Assembly (NCBI RefSeq): GCF_006546835.1
Contig: NZ_VICB01000003.1
Span: forward strand, 62,001-126,000
Direction: 5' to 3'
DNA length: 64,000 bases
Origin: Actinomyces johnsonii
GTDB taxonomy: Bacteria > Actinomycetota > Actinomycetes > Actinomycetales > Actinomycetaceae
Position numbers and translations under genes: made by a program. Below, in pieces: positions 1-7,346 of the stretch; position 1 is the stretch's first letter; every line of letters starts with the position of its first letter. Below the pieces are notes generated by a model that worked only from the letters and a program-made list of their open reading frames with translations, had not been told where the DNA came from and searched no databases.

Positions 1-272
1 TACGCTGCCAAAGTAGTAGCGTTACCTTGAGGGTCGTAATATCGTTCGGCAATTAGCGTTTTAAGTTGCTGGTATCGATCGTCGCCATGCAAACCGAACT
101 CTGATTTCATACGTGAAAGTACCTCTAGGATGAGATCATTCCACGTTAGTCCGGTAAGTGAGTACGAGACTCCTGCTCCGCAATATATAAGCACACTTTT
201 AGCCTTCAAAAGAGTTTCCAGCGTGGCGCTATAAGCTCTTTCACTAACCAACAAGTGCCCCGAGTCGTACAC
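1..272 (-). CDS. SIR2-like NAD-binding domain protein, N-terminal part (3' end outside window)
   Basis: About 90 codons are visible before the frame leaves the left edge. The segment SVLIYCGAGVS followed by GLTWNDLILEVL matches the start of a SIR2 Rossmann fold (GAGxS loop, then the G-x-x-W-x-x-L stretch). SIR2-like domains of this kind often degrade NAD+ in anti-phage systems, and some are deacylases; the catalytic half is not visible. I chose the GTG at 272-270 because GGAAAGG stands 8 bases upstream. The frame is the same as that of the small gene before it, separated by one TAA at 320-318, so a 46-base gap lies between the two. The DNA is more AT-rich than its neighbours, which suggests acquisition. 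The family call is fairly firm; a defence role is inferred. Confidence 0.65.
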   Translation of the reverse strand, partial: MYDSGHLLVSERAYSATLETLLKAKSVLIYCGAGVSYSLTGLTWNDLILEVLSRMKSEFGLHGDDRYQQLKTLIAERYYDPQGNATTLAA

Positions 273-317
273 TTCGCGAACCTTTCCAAACTCGGTAAAA
301 TATAACAGTTTGTCTCG

Positions 318-518
318 TTACTGGGCTCGACTGCGGGGGATTGTGCGAAAATCGTCTATAACACTCTGAGCAGTTGCATAATCCGAGAACTCATACGGGT
401 CCATTGCCGCTATCTCGGCGGGGGTCACTGTATCTGGGTGACGTGTCCGATACTCAGTTTGTGGGTAGGGGTACTTGAGGGTGCTGGCTGCATACTCAAG
501 TACTTCGTTCTCGCTCAT
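318..518 (-). CDS. small hypothetical protein upstream of SIR2 gene
   Basis: A 66-residue acidic protein beginning MSENEVLEYAAS, with no membrane segment or recognised domain. An upstream in-frame ATG exists at 569, but the ATG at 518 has a clear AAGGAG seven bases before it, so I start there. It is the first gene of a transcript that very likely continues into the SIR2-like gene: same strand, same frame, 46 bases apart. A promoter with a palindrome at its start site lies just upstream. It could be an accessory or inhibitory partner of the SIR2 protein. No helix-turn-helix is visible, so it is probably not the repressor of the palindrome. Confidence 0.6.
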   Translation of the reverse strand: MSENEVLEYAASTLKYPYPQTEYRTRHPDTVTPAEIAAMDPYEFSDYATAQSVIDDFRTIPRSRAQ

Positions 519-560
519 TCTGACTCCTTCTGGTCGGGATTCTGGTGCGGATGATTTCGG

Positions 561-580
561 TATTTCCATATCTGGAAATA
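561..580. promoter_or_regulatory. operator-like palindrome at transcription start of SIR2 cassette
   Basis: A perfect 8-base inverted repeat, TATTTCCA and TGGAAATA, with a 4-base centre. It begins directly after the -10 hexamer of the minus-strand promoter and covers the expected start of transcription. That is the usual position of a repressor operator. The repressor is not evident in the window. Confidence 0.55.
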
Positions 581-608
581 ATTATATTTGTTTAATAATA
601 TAAGTCAA
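581..608 (-). promoter_or_regulatory. sigma70-type promoter of small ORF / SIR2 transcript
   Basis: Read on the minus strand, TTGACT and a perfect TATAAT are separated by 16 bases. The expected start is near 574, giving a leader of about 56 bases before the ATG at 518. This is the best consensus promoter in the window. Confidence 0.7.
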
Positions 609-1248
609 GGATAATTGTGGTTTGTCGGCGAATAATCGACGTACTCTTTTTTTGAGTGTTCAATGAGACGTCAAGCTCTGGGCTCGTTGTGGGGGCTCTA
701 GAGCGGGATCTGTCTGTTCAGAGTTCTCCTCTCTTGTGTTGACAAAAGTTCACCCTCTCGTGACCTGAGCGTGGGTCTTGATGGCTTTACAAGGTACACC
801 TCGCCATGCTACGGACGCCAGATCCTCGTTGTGTGGCGTTGTCAGGCGAGTTGCAGCCAGCTGGACCGGATGCAACTCGGATTGAATCGAGCCTGTCCTG
901 TTTGCGTCAAGGTGACGGCGTTCGGACGGGATGCAGGGACGCGGGGCGACTGAAACGCAATGTAATCGCAATGTACGTGTTGTATGCCACATCGCTTCGT
1001 CGCTGCTGACGTTCATCAGATGGGTCCCATCTGCCCGTCATGCAGCCTCGGCACTACCTCCCTAACGCTGCTGGTGTCGTTGCGCCAGACGAGGCTGATC
1101 TCGGCGGCGCACGGCGGACGGTCTGCGGGCGCACCAGGTGGTGGTGGTGACCACTCAGCTGGTGAGCTGCCAGGCCTGCAGGCAGGCGTGTCCCACAGCG
1201 CTCGACGTGCCACACGCAAGACTTCAGACCGCAGTCACACTCCGTCTC
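609..1248. other. non-coding stretch with no gene seen
   Basis: Open frames here are short, mutually overlapping, lack ribosome binding sites and have no recognisable protein character. Base composition changes inside the stretch, from AT-rich on the left to GC-rich on the right after about 770. That change may mark a junction between two separately acquired segments. Confidence 0.4.
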
Positions 1249-1650
1249 TCACCCCTCCTTCATCTTCTCCTCCATCTTCCTCCAGGCCACCATTCGGCGT
1301 CGGATGGTGGCTTCGCTGTACTTGCGCCTGCGCAGCAGGGCGCAGTACTGGCGCAGGTCGCGATCGGTGAGGGTCAGGACGTCCTTGTCGCGGGCGATGG
1401 CCCACTCAAAGATGTCCTGCAGGTCGGTCCAGTACGCCCGGGCCGTCTGGTAGCCGTAGTCCAGCAGGATGTCCTCGCGCAGGTCGAAGAACCGCCGCCA
1501 GCGCTGAACCTGCTCCGGAGACAGGTCGGGAGGAAAATCCATGAGGTAGTCGGGATAGCGCTGCTCATGAGCGTCGACTGGTCCTGCACCCGGCGGGTCT
1601 TGCGCCGGGACGTTCTCGGCTTCACCGTTCGTCATCTTCTCCGCAGCCAT
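1249..1650 (-). CDS. stand-alone integrase-type SAM-like (core-binding) domain protein
   Basis: A 133-residue protein. Residues about 60-130 (TARAYWTDLQDIFEWA, then LTLTDRDLRQY and RRKYSEATIRRRM) look like the N-terminal core-binding domain of tyrosine recombinases, which grips DNA around the crossover site. No catalytic domain with R-H-R-Y residues follows in any frame, so this is either a relic of an integrase or a stand-alone DNA-binding protein. GAGGAGGG lies 9 bases before the ATG at 1650; a second ATG at 1635 is possible. It is isolated, with gaps on both sides, inside the mobile element. Confidence 0.55.
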   Translation of the reverse strand: MAAEKMTNGEAENVPAQDPPGAGPVDAHEQRYPDYLMDFPPDLSPEQVQRWRRFFDLREDILLDYGYQTARAYWTDLQDIFEWAIARDKDVLTLTDRDLRQYCALLRRRKYSEATIRRRMVAWRKMEEKMKEG

Positions 1651-2064
1651 CCCCGATCGCCCTCCTCGAGCTCATCTCCGACTGTCCGTCTTGCCGCCTA
1701 TGGCTGCTGACCAGCCCCGCCATCGTGTGCCTGAACGAAACGAGCAGGGAGAGGCTGAGACACTCCTGCACTCTCGGCCCCTTGCAAGATGCCCCTTCTT
1801 TCGGAGTGGTCCCAACGACACACCCCAGGCCGACCACCACGAGACCAGGACGCCGGGCCCAGGGTGGCGGCACCGCAGCGCCGGGTTCCGAGGTTCCCAG
1901 TTCCGGAGTATCTCGCAGCCTGCTCGATGTTATCACGCTTATGCTTTTCCTTGGGATTCCAACGGTTTATGTTCGTTACGTCCGAACCGGCTGTTATCAG
2001 CAATCAGGGGAACACGCCAGATGACATCTCCGGCGGCCGGACGGAACGCTGAAAGGAATCCCTC
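1651..2064. other. intergenic region with AT-rich patch
   Basis: I see no convincing gene; the overlapping frames here are out of phase with one another and lack start signals. Bases about 1920-2010 are AT-rich relative to the surroundings and probably carry the promoter of the gene at 2065. Confidence 0.35.
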
Positions 2065-2415
2065 ATGCCCACGACCGACCACTCCGACCACCTCACTGGC
2101 CCCCAGCCCGCTGCACCCGTCCTGCCGATCGCCGAGCTGTTCGCCGCCGACCTGCTCCCACCGCGAGCGCCGCAGTCGCGCAGCCTGGCCCGCACTGCCC
2201 AGCGCCGTCTGGACGAGCTGGCCGCCGACAGCCAACTGGCTCACGCCACCGATCAAGCCCGCGCCTTCCTGGCCGCTAGCGCCATGGGCAACGTCGCCAC
2301 CTTGTCCGCTCTGGCCGAGTCCTGCTACCAGACCGCGCCCGCCGGAGCGACCTACTACCACGCCATCCTGCGCGCCTACGGCATCAAGGCCGCCCGCGGC
2401 ATCGCGCAGTTCTGA
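2065..2415 (+). CDS. hypothetical protein of mobile element
   Basis: A 116-residue soluble protein with a good ribosome binding site (AAAGGAA six bases before the ATG) and codon use like that of the element's other genes. The first 50 residues are Pro/Ala-rich. The C-terminal half (residues about 50-116) is predicted helical and ends YYHAILRAYGIKAARGIAQF. No family is recognised. It sits just upstream of a small membrane protein on the same strand, 75 bases away, and may belong to the element's transfer or replication module by position only. Confidence 0.5.
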   Translation: MPTTDHSDHLTGPQPAAPVLPIAELFAADLLPPRAPQSRSLARTAQRRLDELAADSQLAHATDQARAFLAASAMGNVATLSALAESCYQTAPAGATYYHAILRAYGIKAARGIAQF

Positions 2416-2490
2416 ACTGGTAGCGCCACACCGAGACACCCCCAGCGTGACTAAGCAAACGTGCACACCACCAGAAAGGACATACCCCTC

Positions 2491-2772
2491 ATGAGTTGGA
2501 TCATCAACGGCCTGGCCTTCGTCGGCTGCCTGACGCTCATCGCCATCGCCCTGCTGATCTGGGCGGTCTGGCGCGACGACACCCCGCCCACCACAACCAC
2601 TCGCGCCCAGGCCGACGCCTGGCAGCAGGCCATCGCCACCAAGCGGGCCCACGATCTGGCCGCCTTCCACAGCGCTGTGGCGATGACGAGGCGGGCGCAG
2701 GAGGCGGCTGCGGAGTCTGAAGAGGTCGCCAACGGCAAGGACGAGCCAGGTGGCGCGAACAGCTCGTGCTGA
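2491..2772 (+). CDS. small single-pass membrane protein
   Basis: Ninety-three residues. Residues about 3-24 (WIINGLAFVGCLTLIAIALL) form one membrane helix, followed by a charged helical tail rich in Ala, Gln and Glu that probably lies in the cytoplasm. A GTG at 2461 is in frame, but the ATG at 2491 is preceded by AAAGGA and places the hydrophobic helix at the N terminus, so I prefer it. Function unknown. Small membrane proteins of this type are common in conjugative and mobilisable actinobacterial elements. Confidence 0.5.
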   Translation: MSWIINGLAFVGCLTLIAIALLIWAVWRDDTPPTTTTRAQADAWQQAIATKRAHDLAAFHSAVAMTRRAQEAAAESEEVANGKDEPGGANSSC

Positions 2773-3060
2773 CATAGCCGCCCAGCTGATTCGCGCTCCT
2801 CATTGCCATGTGTGGGCCGATCTGGCTGCCTGTTGCAATAACTACAGCATGTATTTTCGCCGCCACTATTTGGCCGTCGTGTCCATTTTGTTCTCTGTGG
2901 TGCACCACAGAGCGGCACATCGCTGGTGGCGTGTCGCGTCGGTGGGAGTTGTGGCTGGCGAGGGGTTCACAAATCGAGCAAATCGGTTCGTAATGGGGAG
3001 TGTGAGCGCGTTTTGTACGCGCACACAAATAGCAGATAAGCACGTAAAGGAGGGATCGTA
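2773..3060. promoter_or_regulatory. leader region of the methyltransferase/ATPase operon
   Basis: An AT-richer intergenic stretch upstream of the main operon. Bases 3000-3026 form an imperfect hairpin (GTGTG..CGCGT paired with ACGCGCACAC, two-base bulge, 5-base loop). AAAGGAGGG at 3047-3055 is an unusually strong ribosome binding site for the next gene. The hairpin could be an operator or a leader structure. Confidence 0.35.
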
Positions 3061-3777
3061 ATGAGCAATCTGACAAATCACGCGCTGGCGAGCCAGTCGC
3101 ACGCCGCGCATAACCAGACAGACGGGGCGCCGCAGCGCGGGACGTTCCGAGCGGTGCTGGCCGATCCGCCATGGTGCAGCCAGCAGACGGGGCGTCACGG
3201 GGCGGCGCAGCACTACCGCCTGATGCCGCTGCCGCGGCTGCGTGCCATGGGTGAGGCAGTGCGGGAGATAACGGCGCCGCGCTCGTTCTGCTTCGTCTGG
3301 GTGACCACGGCGACGGTGCCGCAGGGGATCGAGCTGCTGGAGGCCTGGGGCTTCCGCTACACCAGCTTCTACTTCTGGGCCAAGCCGCGCTTCTCCATGG
3401 GGCACACCTTCCGTAACGCCGGCGAGCTGTTGTTGCTGGGCGTACGGGGACAGGGTACTCGGGTGGCCTTTCGGGCCCAGCCCAACTGGGGCTTCCACCC
3501 GTTGCAGGAGCACTCGCACAAGCCGGAGGAGATCCACCAGATCGTCGAGCGACTGGTGGGCAACGGGCCCTTTGTGGAGCTGTTCGCCCGCCGGGCGGCA
3601 CCATCACGCCAGCACTGGGACATCTGGGGCGACGAGTGCGCCTCGACCATCTCGCTGGCCCGCTGGGGCTACCGCGTGCCGAGCGATCGGCAGTGGCTGC
3701 AGGCGGCGCCGGCTCCGGCTGACGATGAAGCAGCAACAGACGCTATGGATGCCGCTGGCGAGGAAGGCACGTCATGA
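3061..3777 (+). CDS. MT-A70 family DNA adenine N6-methyltransferase
   Basis: A 238-residue SAM-dependent methyltransferase that should methylate the N6 of adenine in DNA. The catalytic DPPW tetrapeptide is at about residues 35-38 (AVLADPPW). It is followed by the family blocks FCFVWVTTATVP, GFRYTSFYFWAKP, and EEIHQIVERLVG with a terminal FARRAAPSRQHWDIWGDE. The length is usual for the phage- and plasmid-borne members. No cognate restriction gene lies beside it, so it is probably an orphan methylase that protects the element or marks its DNA. It starts an operon running to about 7339 and has a near-perfect ribosome binding site. The Ala/Asp-rich last 25 residues look disordered. Confidence 0.85.
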   Translation: MSNLTNHALASQSHAAHNQTDGAPQRGTFRAVLADPPWCSQQTGRHGAAQHYRLMPLPRLRAMGEAVREITAPRSFCFVWVTTATVPQGIELLEAWGFRYTSFYFWAKPRFSMGHTFRNAGELLLLGVRGQGTRVAFRAQPNWGFHPLQEHSHKPEEIHQIVERLVGNGPFVELFARRAAPSRQHWDIWGDECASTISLARWGYRVPSDRQWLQAAPAPADDEAATDAMDAAGEEGTS

Positions 3778-3798
3778 GAGCGATGAGAGGACTGACTG

Positions 3799-3987
3799 AT
3801 GCGAGATGGAATCGGCACGGGGTCGCTGGCGGCGCGCTTCTTCCGCAGCTGCGTGTACGTCTTTGGCGGCGTGGTGCTGCTGATCTGGGCGGTCGAGCTG
3901 CTCTGCCGCTACTGGTGGGTGCTGGCCCTGGCTGGTGTGGTGGCGCTGCTGGTCGCCGTGGGGCGCTGGTATCGCCAGCGCTGGTGA
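3799..3987 (+). CDS. small two-helix membrane protein
   Basis: Sixty-two residues. Two hydrophobic segments, residues about 15-35 (FFRSCVYVFGGVVLLIWAVE) and 38-54 (WVLALAGVVALLVAV), are joined by a very short turn, with basic residues at both ends, so a hairpin with both termini inside is likely. AGAGGACTGACTG precedes the ATG. It lies 21 bases after the methyltransferase and 16 before the next ORF, so it is almost certainly co-transcribed with the ATPase. It may act as a membrane anchor for the ATPase, which has no membrane helix of its own; that is inference. Confidence 0.5.
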   Translation: MRDGIGTGSLAARFFRSCVYVFGGVVLLIWAVELLCRYWWVLALAGVVALLVAVGRWYRQRW

Positions 3988-4003
3988 TGGATCGGAGGCG
4001 GCT

Positions 4004-4237
4004 ATGACCTGCCGCAAGCGACGAGACCAGGGGCGGCCGCACTACCGCGCGGTGCCGTCCTGGCGCAGCGAGCTGGACGCCGATGCATTGGCGCGGGTCT
4101 TGCTGCTGCTCATGCTGCAACGGCTGGAGCAGCAACGGGATGCGGAACCAACGCCGCAGGATGGCGACGACGCTCTTGATGCGAACGACGGCTTCGACAC
4201 TGCCACGGCCGACCAGCCGGATGGAGGGGCGTCATGA
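4004..4237 (+). CDS. small hypothetical protein coupled to TraD-like ATPase
   Basis: Seventy-seven residues: a basic N terminus (MTCRKRRDQGRPHYR), a Leu-rich helix around residues 30-45 and an acidic tail. The frame is open further upstream, but GGAGG five bases before the ATG at 4004 fixes the start. The stop overlaps the start of the ATPase gene in an ATGA arrangement, so translation of the two is probably coupled. No family is recognised. Confidence 0.45.
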   Translation: MTCRKRRDQGRPHYRAVPSWRSELDADALARVLLLLMLQRLEQQRDAEPTPQDGDDALDANDGFDTATADQPDGGAS

Positions 4238-6366
4238 CCGGGCAGTGGGAGTGGCAGGAGCTGGCTTGGGATAGCCCAATCAGCCCAACACTGGCCACTA
4301 CGGCATTGGAACGCCTGACGACGGCGACGGAGTTGGGGCCACTGGTACTGGAGCTGCGCGCCGACGCCAGTGGTGCGCACTGGGTAGTGGGAACGCAAAC
4401 CGGTCGGCCCGGCCTGGCGGCGCTGCTGAGCAATCACCTGCCGGTTCGTTTGCACCGACCCGAGCAGCCGCGCCTGCCCATGACACGGGCGGTGCGCGTG
4501 ATGGTACGGGGGCGGCAGGTCAGCCACCTGCCTGAGCGCGTTACTGCGGCGGTGCGCGCCCTCTATGCTGCCCTGTCTAGCCTGACGGGTTCGCAGCAGG
4601 TAGTGCTGCAACTACTGGTGGGGCGCCGACTCAGTCCAGCCTCTTTGGCGGAGACGCCACCACCCTCACTCTGGCGGCAACTGCTGGTCGGCTACGATGC
4701 GGCACAGTCGCCCGCCCGCGCCAGCAAACCAGCCGATGAGCAGCATGGTGCCGCCGTCTGCCTCCGGCTCGGCTATCGCGGGCCGAGTGCTGAGGCACAC
4801 CAGCGCTTTGCTCAGCTGCTTGGGGCGCTGCGCCTGGTGGAGACCGCGCAGTCGTCGGTCCGGCTGGTGGCTGAGGCGACAGACAAGATCGATGAGGCCC
4901 GTCGCCCCTGGTGCTGGCCCCTGCGCCTGCGCTCTGGCCGGTTGGCCGCACTGACTGGTTGGCCGATCGGTGAGGCGCCACTGCCGCTGCTGGGCAACCT
5001 GCATCCGCGCCGTTTGCTGCCGTCGACACCACTGCTGGAGCGGCGTCGCGTGGTGGGTATGACCAGCGCGCCTGGCCAGGCGCAGCCAGTAGGGATCGCC
5101 ATCGCCGATGCCGCCTACCACACGCACCTGCTGGGGCCGACTGGAGCTGGTAAGTCCACCGTCATGCTGGCCTTGGCTCTGGCCGACGCCGCGCAGGGCC
5201 GGGGTTTGCTCCTGATTGACCCCAAGGGTGACCTGGCGACGGACTTTCTCGCCCGCCTGCCCGAGCAGCGCCAGCGCGACGTGGTGGTGATCGACCCAAG
5301 CAACCCAGCACCGGTTGGCCTCAATCCGCTGACCGGGCCGCCTCAGTTGGCACCTGTCACGGCGGAGGCGATGCTGAGCACCTTCAAGGCGCTGTTTCGC
5401 GAGCACTGGGGCATTCGCACCGCTGATGTCCTATCTGCTGCGCTGCTGACCTTGGCCCGCCTACCGCAGGCGACGCTGCTGTGGCTGCCGCCCTTGCTGA
5501 CGGATCCGGCTTTTCGCCGGTGGGTTCTAGCTCAGGTGCCGGACGATCCACTGGGCACCGGCGCCTTCTGGGCGGCCTACAACGCCAAGAAACCGGAGGC
5601 GCAAGCGACGGAGATCGCGCCAGTGCTCAACAAACTGCGCCAGCTCATCCTGCGTCCCTATCTGCGCGCCGTGCTGGGGCAAGCGCAGCCGCGCTTCGAC
5701 CTGGCAGAGCTCTTTACTCGGCGGCGCATCGTCGTCGTCAATCTCAACCGTGGTCTGCTTGGGGCGGGTGCGGCCCGGCTGCTGGGCACCTTGCTAGTGT
5801 CGCGGCTGTGGACGCTCCTCCTGGCCCGCCAATCTCTGCCGCCAGAGCAGCGCCACATCGTCAGCATCTTCATCGACGAGGCACATGAGTTCATCGGCGG
5901 CCTGCCGCATGACCTGTCCGACGCGCTGGCCCAGGCCCGCTCGCTGGGCGGAGCCTTCCACCTGGCGCATCAGTACCGCGCGCAGCTGTCGCCCGCGATG
6001 GTGCAGGCGATTGAGAGCAATGCGCGCAACAAGCTGTACTTCGGCCTCTCAAGCACCGACGCCGCGGCGGCCGCCCGCCTGGCACCCGAGCTGGAGGCGG
6101 TCGACTTCCAGCTGCTGCCAGCCTTCCACGCCTACGCCCAGCTGATGCAGCGCGGCCAGCGCAGCGACTGGTTCTCGCTCACCACCCAGCCGGCGGCCGC
6201 ACGGCGCCGTGACCCAGCCACCCTCTATGCCGCCAGCCACGCGCGCTACGGCGTACCGGCAGAGCAGACCGAGCAGGCGCTGCTCGCCCTCACCTCGTCG
6301 ACGTCTACCAGCGCACCTACATCAGCGACGGATAACGACAGCCCAATCGGCCGGAGGCAGCGATGA
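4234..6366 (+). CDS. TraD/TraG-like P-loop ATPase (type IV coupling protein family)
   Basis: A 710-residue ATPase. The Walker A GPTGAGKST is at about residues 300-308, followed by LLIDPKGD, as in HerA/TraD-type DNA pumps. The Walker B IFIDEAHEF is at about 546-554, and the following LAQARSLGG...ESNARNKLYFG corresponds to the TraM-recognition region of TraD/TraG proteins. The 300-residue N-terminal part has no membrane helix, unlike classical VirD4, and no recognised domain. It probably moves or loads DNA during transfer of the element. It is coupled by ATGA overlaps to small genes on both sides. No relaxase or VirB-type channel gene is visible nearby, so any partners are outside the window or supplied by another element. 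Confidence 0.75.
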   Translation: MTGQWEWQELAWDSPISPTLATTALERLTTATELGPLVLELRADASGAHWVVGTQTGRPGLAALLSNHLPVRLHRPEQPRLPMTRAVRVMVRGRQVSHLPERVTAAVRALYAALSSLTGSQQVVLQLLVGRRLSPASLAETPPPSLWRQLLVGYDAAQSPARASKPADEQHGAAVCLRLGYRGPSAEAHQRFAQLLGALRLVETAQSSVRLVAEATDKIDEARRPWCWPLRLRSGRLAALTGWPIGEAPLPLLGNLHPRRLLPSTPLLERRRVVGMTSAPGQAQPVGIAIADAAYHTHLLGPTGAGKSTVMLALALADAAQGRGLLLIDPKGDLATDFLARLPEQRQRDVVVIDPSNPAPVGLNPLTGPPQLAPVTAEAMLSTFKALFREHWGIRTADVLSAALLTLARLPQATLLWLPPLLTDPAFRRWVLAQVPDDPLGTGAFWAAYNAKKPEAQATEIAPVLNKLRQLILRPYLRAVLGQAQPRFDLAELFTRRRIVVVNLNRGLLGAGAARLLGTLLVSRLWTLLLARQSLPPEQRHIVSIFIDEAHEFIGGLPHDLSDALAQARSLGGAFHLAHQYRAQLSPAMVQAIESNARNKLYFGLSSTDAAAAARLAPELEAVDFQLLPAFHAYAQLMQRGQRSDWFSLTTQPAAARRRDPATLYAASHARYGVPAEQTEQALLALTSSTSTSAPTSATDNDSPIGRRQR

Positions 6367-6560
6367 TGCCGCTGCTTCGCACCACCCTCGCAGGACGCCT
6401 GGCACGACGGTTCGGCAGACGGATCGCTGGCCTGAGCCAAGCCACCAATGCCCGCCATAGCGCGGCATACGGCCGAGCAGTGGCGGTGACTGACCCCACG
6501 TTCTGGCGTCACCACTGGCCCGTGGGGGAGAAGGACGAACCATGGAGGAGGACACCATGA
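6363..6560 (+). CDS. small basic protein between ATPase and replication-relaxation gene
   Basis: A 65-residue basic protein (MMPLLRTTLAGRLARRFGRR at the N terminus). Its ATG overlaps the stop of the ATPase gene and its own TGA overlaps the start of the next gene, both as ATGA. Two precise overlaps argue that the frame is translated even though no family is recognised. It could be a small DNA-binding or accessory factor. Confidence 0.45.
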   Translation: MMPLLRTTLAGRLARRFGRRIAGLSQATNARHSAAYGRAVAVTDPTFWRHHWPVGEKDEPWRRTP

Positions 6561-7339
6561 GACAGCATCTTCCCCATGCCTGCGATCACCCCGCGGCGCA
6601 TCGGCTCCTGGCGCTGCTGGCCACCTACCGCTTCGCGACGACGACACAACTGGCCCGCCTGACGGCTGAGGCTTATGGCTCGCTGTCCTCTGCTAACCGC
6701 CAGACGCTGCGCCACCTGGTACGGCTGCAGGAGCACGACCTGGTCACCCGTCTGGAGCGACGGGTTGGCGGCTGGCAGGGCGGCTCCACTGTCTCCGTCT
6801 GGACGCTCACGACTCGTGGGCGCCGCGTGCAAACCGGCAGCCGTAGCCGGCAGCGCCCGCGCAGCCTGTCCACCAGCTTCTTGGCTCATCTGCTGGCGAT
6901 CACCGAGACCAGTGTGCAGATCACCGAGACCGCTCGCTCTATGACGGACGCCAGCGCCACCATCACAACCGAGCCAGGCTGCTGGCGCTCCTACCTGGGG
7001 CCGGCTGGGCAGCAGCTCACTCTGCGGCCCGACCTGCACGCCGTCGTCGTCAGCCCGCACTACGACGACCACTACTTCATCGAGGTCGACCGCGACACCG
7101 AGAACCCCGCCCGCGTTCTGGCCGCCTGCCAGCGCTACGCCGCCTACTACGCCAGTGGGGCCGAGCAGCGAGCCTGCGGTGTTTTCCCGCTCGTGCTGTG
7201 GGTGGTGCCCCACGTCGCGCGCCGCCAGCAACTGCGCCGCGTCATCGCCAGCGACCAACGCCTACCCGCAGCGCTTTTTGCCGTCATCACTAACCAACAG
7301 ATCGGGCAGACGATACGGAATGGGGCGGTGAGTACATGA
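6557..7339 (+). CDS. replication-relaxation family protein
   Basis: A 260-residue protein of the Replic_Relax family found on actinobacterial and firmicute plasmids and integrative elements. Residues about 10-90 form a winged helix (HRLLALLATYRFATTTQLARL, then a wing ending in WTLTTRGRRV). The C-terminal half, with LTLRPDLHAVV, YFIEVDRDTE and a helical region, resembles the family's nuclease-like fold. Members are implicated in plasmid replication or in relaxation of supercoiled plasmid DNA. GGAGGAGG precedes the ATG at 6557, preferred over the ATG at 6542, and that start overlaps the stop of the preceding gene. It ends the plus-strand operon and is tail to tail with the minus-strand cargo. 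Confidence 0.75.
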   Translation: MRQHLPHACDHPAAHRLLALLATYRFATTTQLARLTAEAYGSLSSANRQTLRHLVRLQEHDLVTRLERRVGGWQGGSTVSVWTLTTRGRRVQTGSRSRQRPRSLSTSFLAHLLAITETSVQITETARSMTDASATITTEPGCWRSYLGPAGQQLTLRPDLHAVVVSPHYDDHYFIEVDRDTENPARVLAACQRYAAYYASGAEQRACGVFPLVLWVVPHVARRQQLRRVIASDQRLPAALFAVITNQQIGQTIRNGAVST

Positions 7340-7346
7340 AGTACCG

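Noticed and set aside
750-1016. 88-codon minus-strand frame in the left gap
   Set aside because: No ribosome binding site, odd composition and competing frames on both strands; no support.
1691-2494. 267-codon plus-strand frame across 2065-2415
   Set aside because: It overlaps a better frame that has a start signal; Pro/Ser/Arg-rich composition points to a shifted frame.
2537-3736. 399-codon minus-strand frame over the methyltransferase
   Set aside because: Arg/Pro/Ala-rich shadow; the opposite strand encodes a clear DPPW methyltransferase with a strong ribosome binding site.
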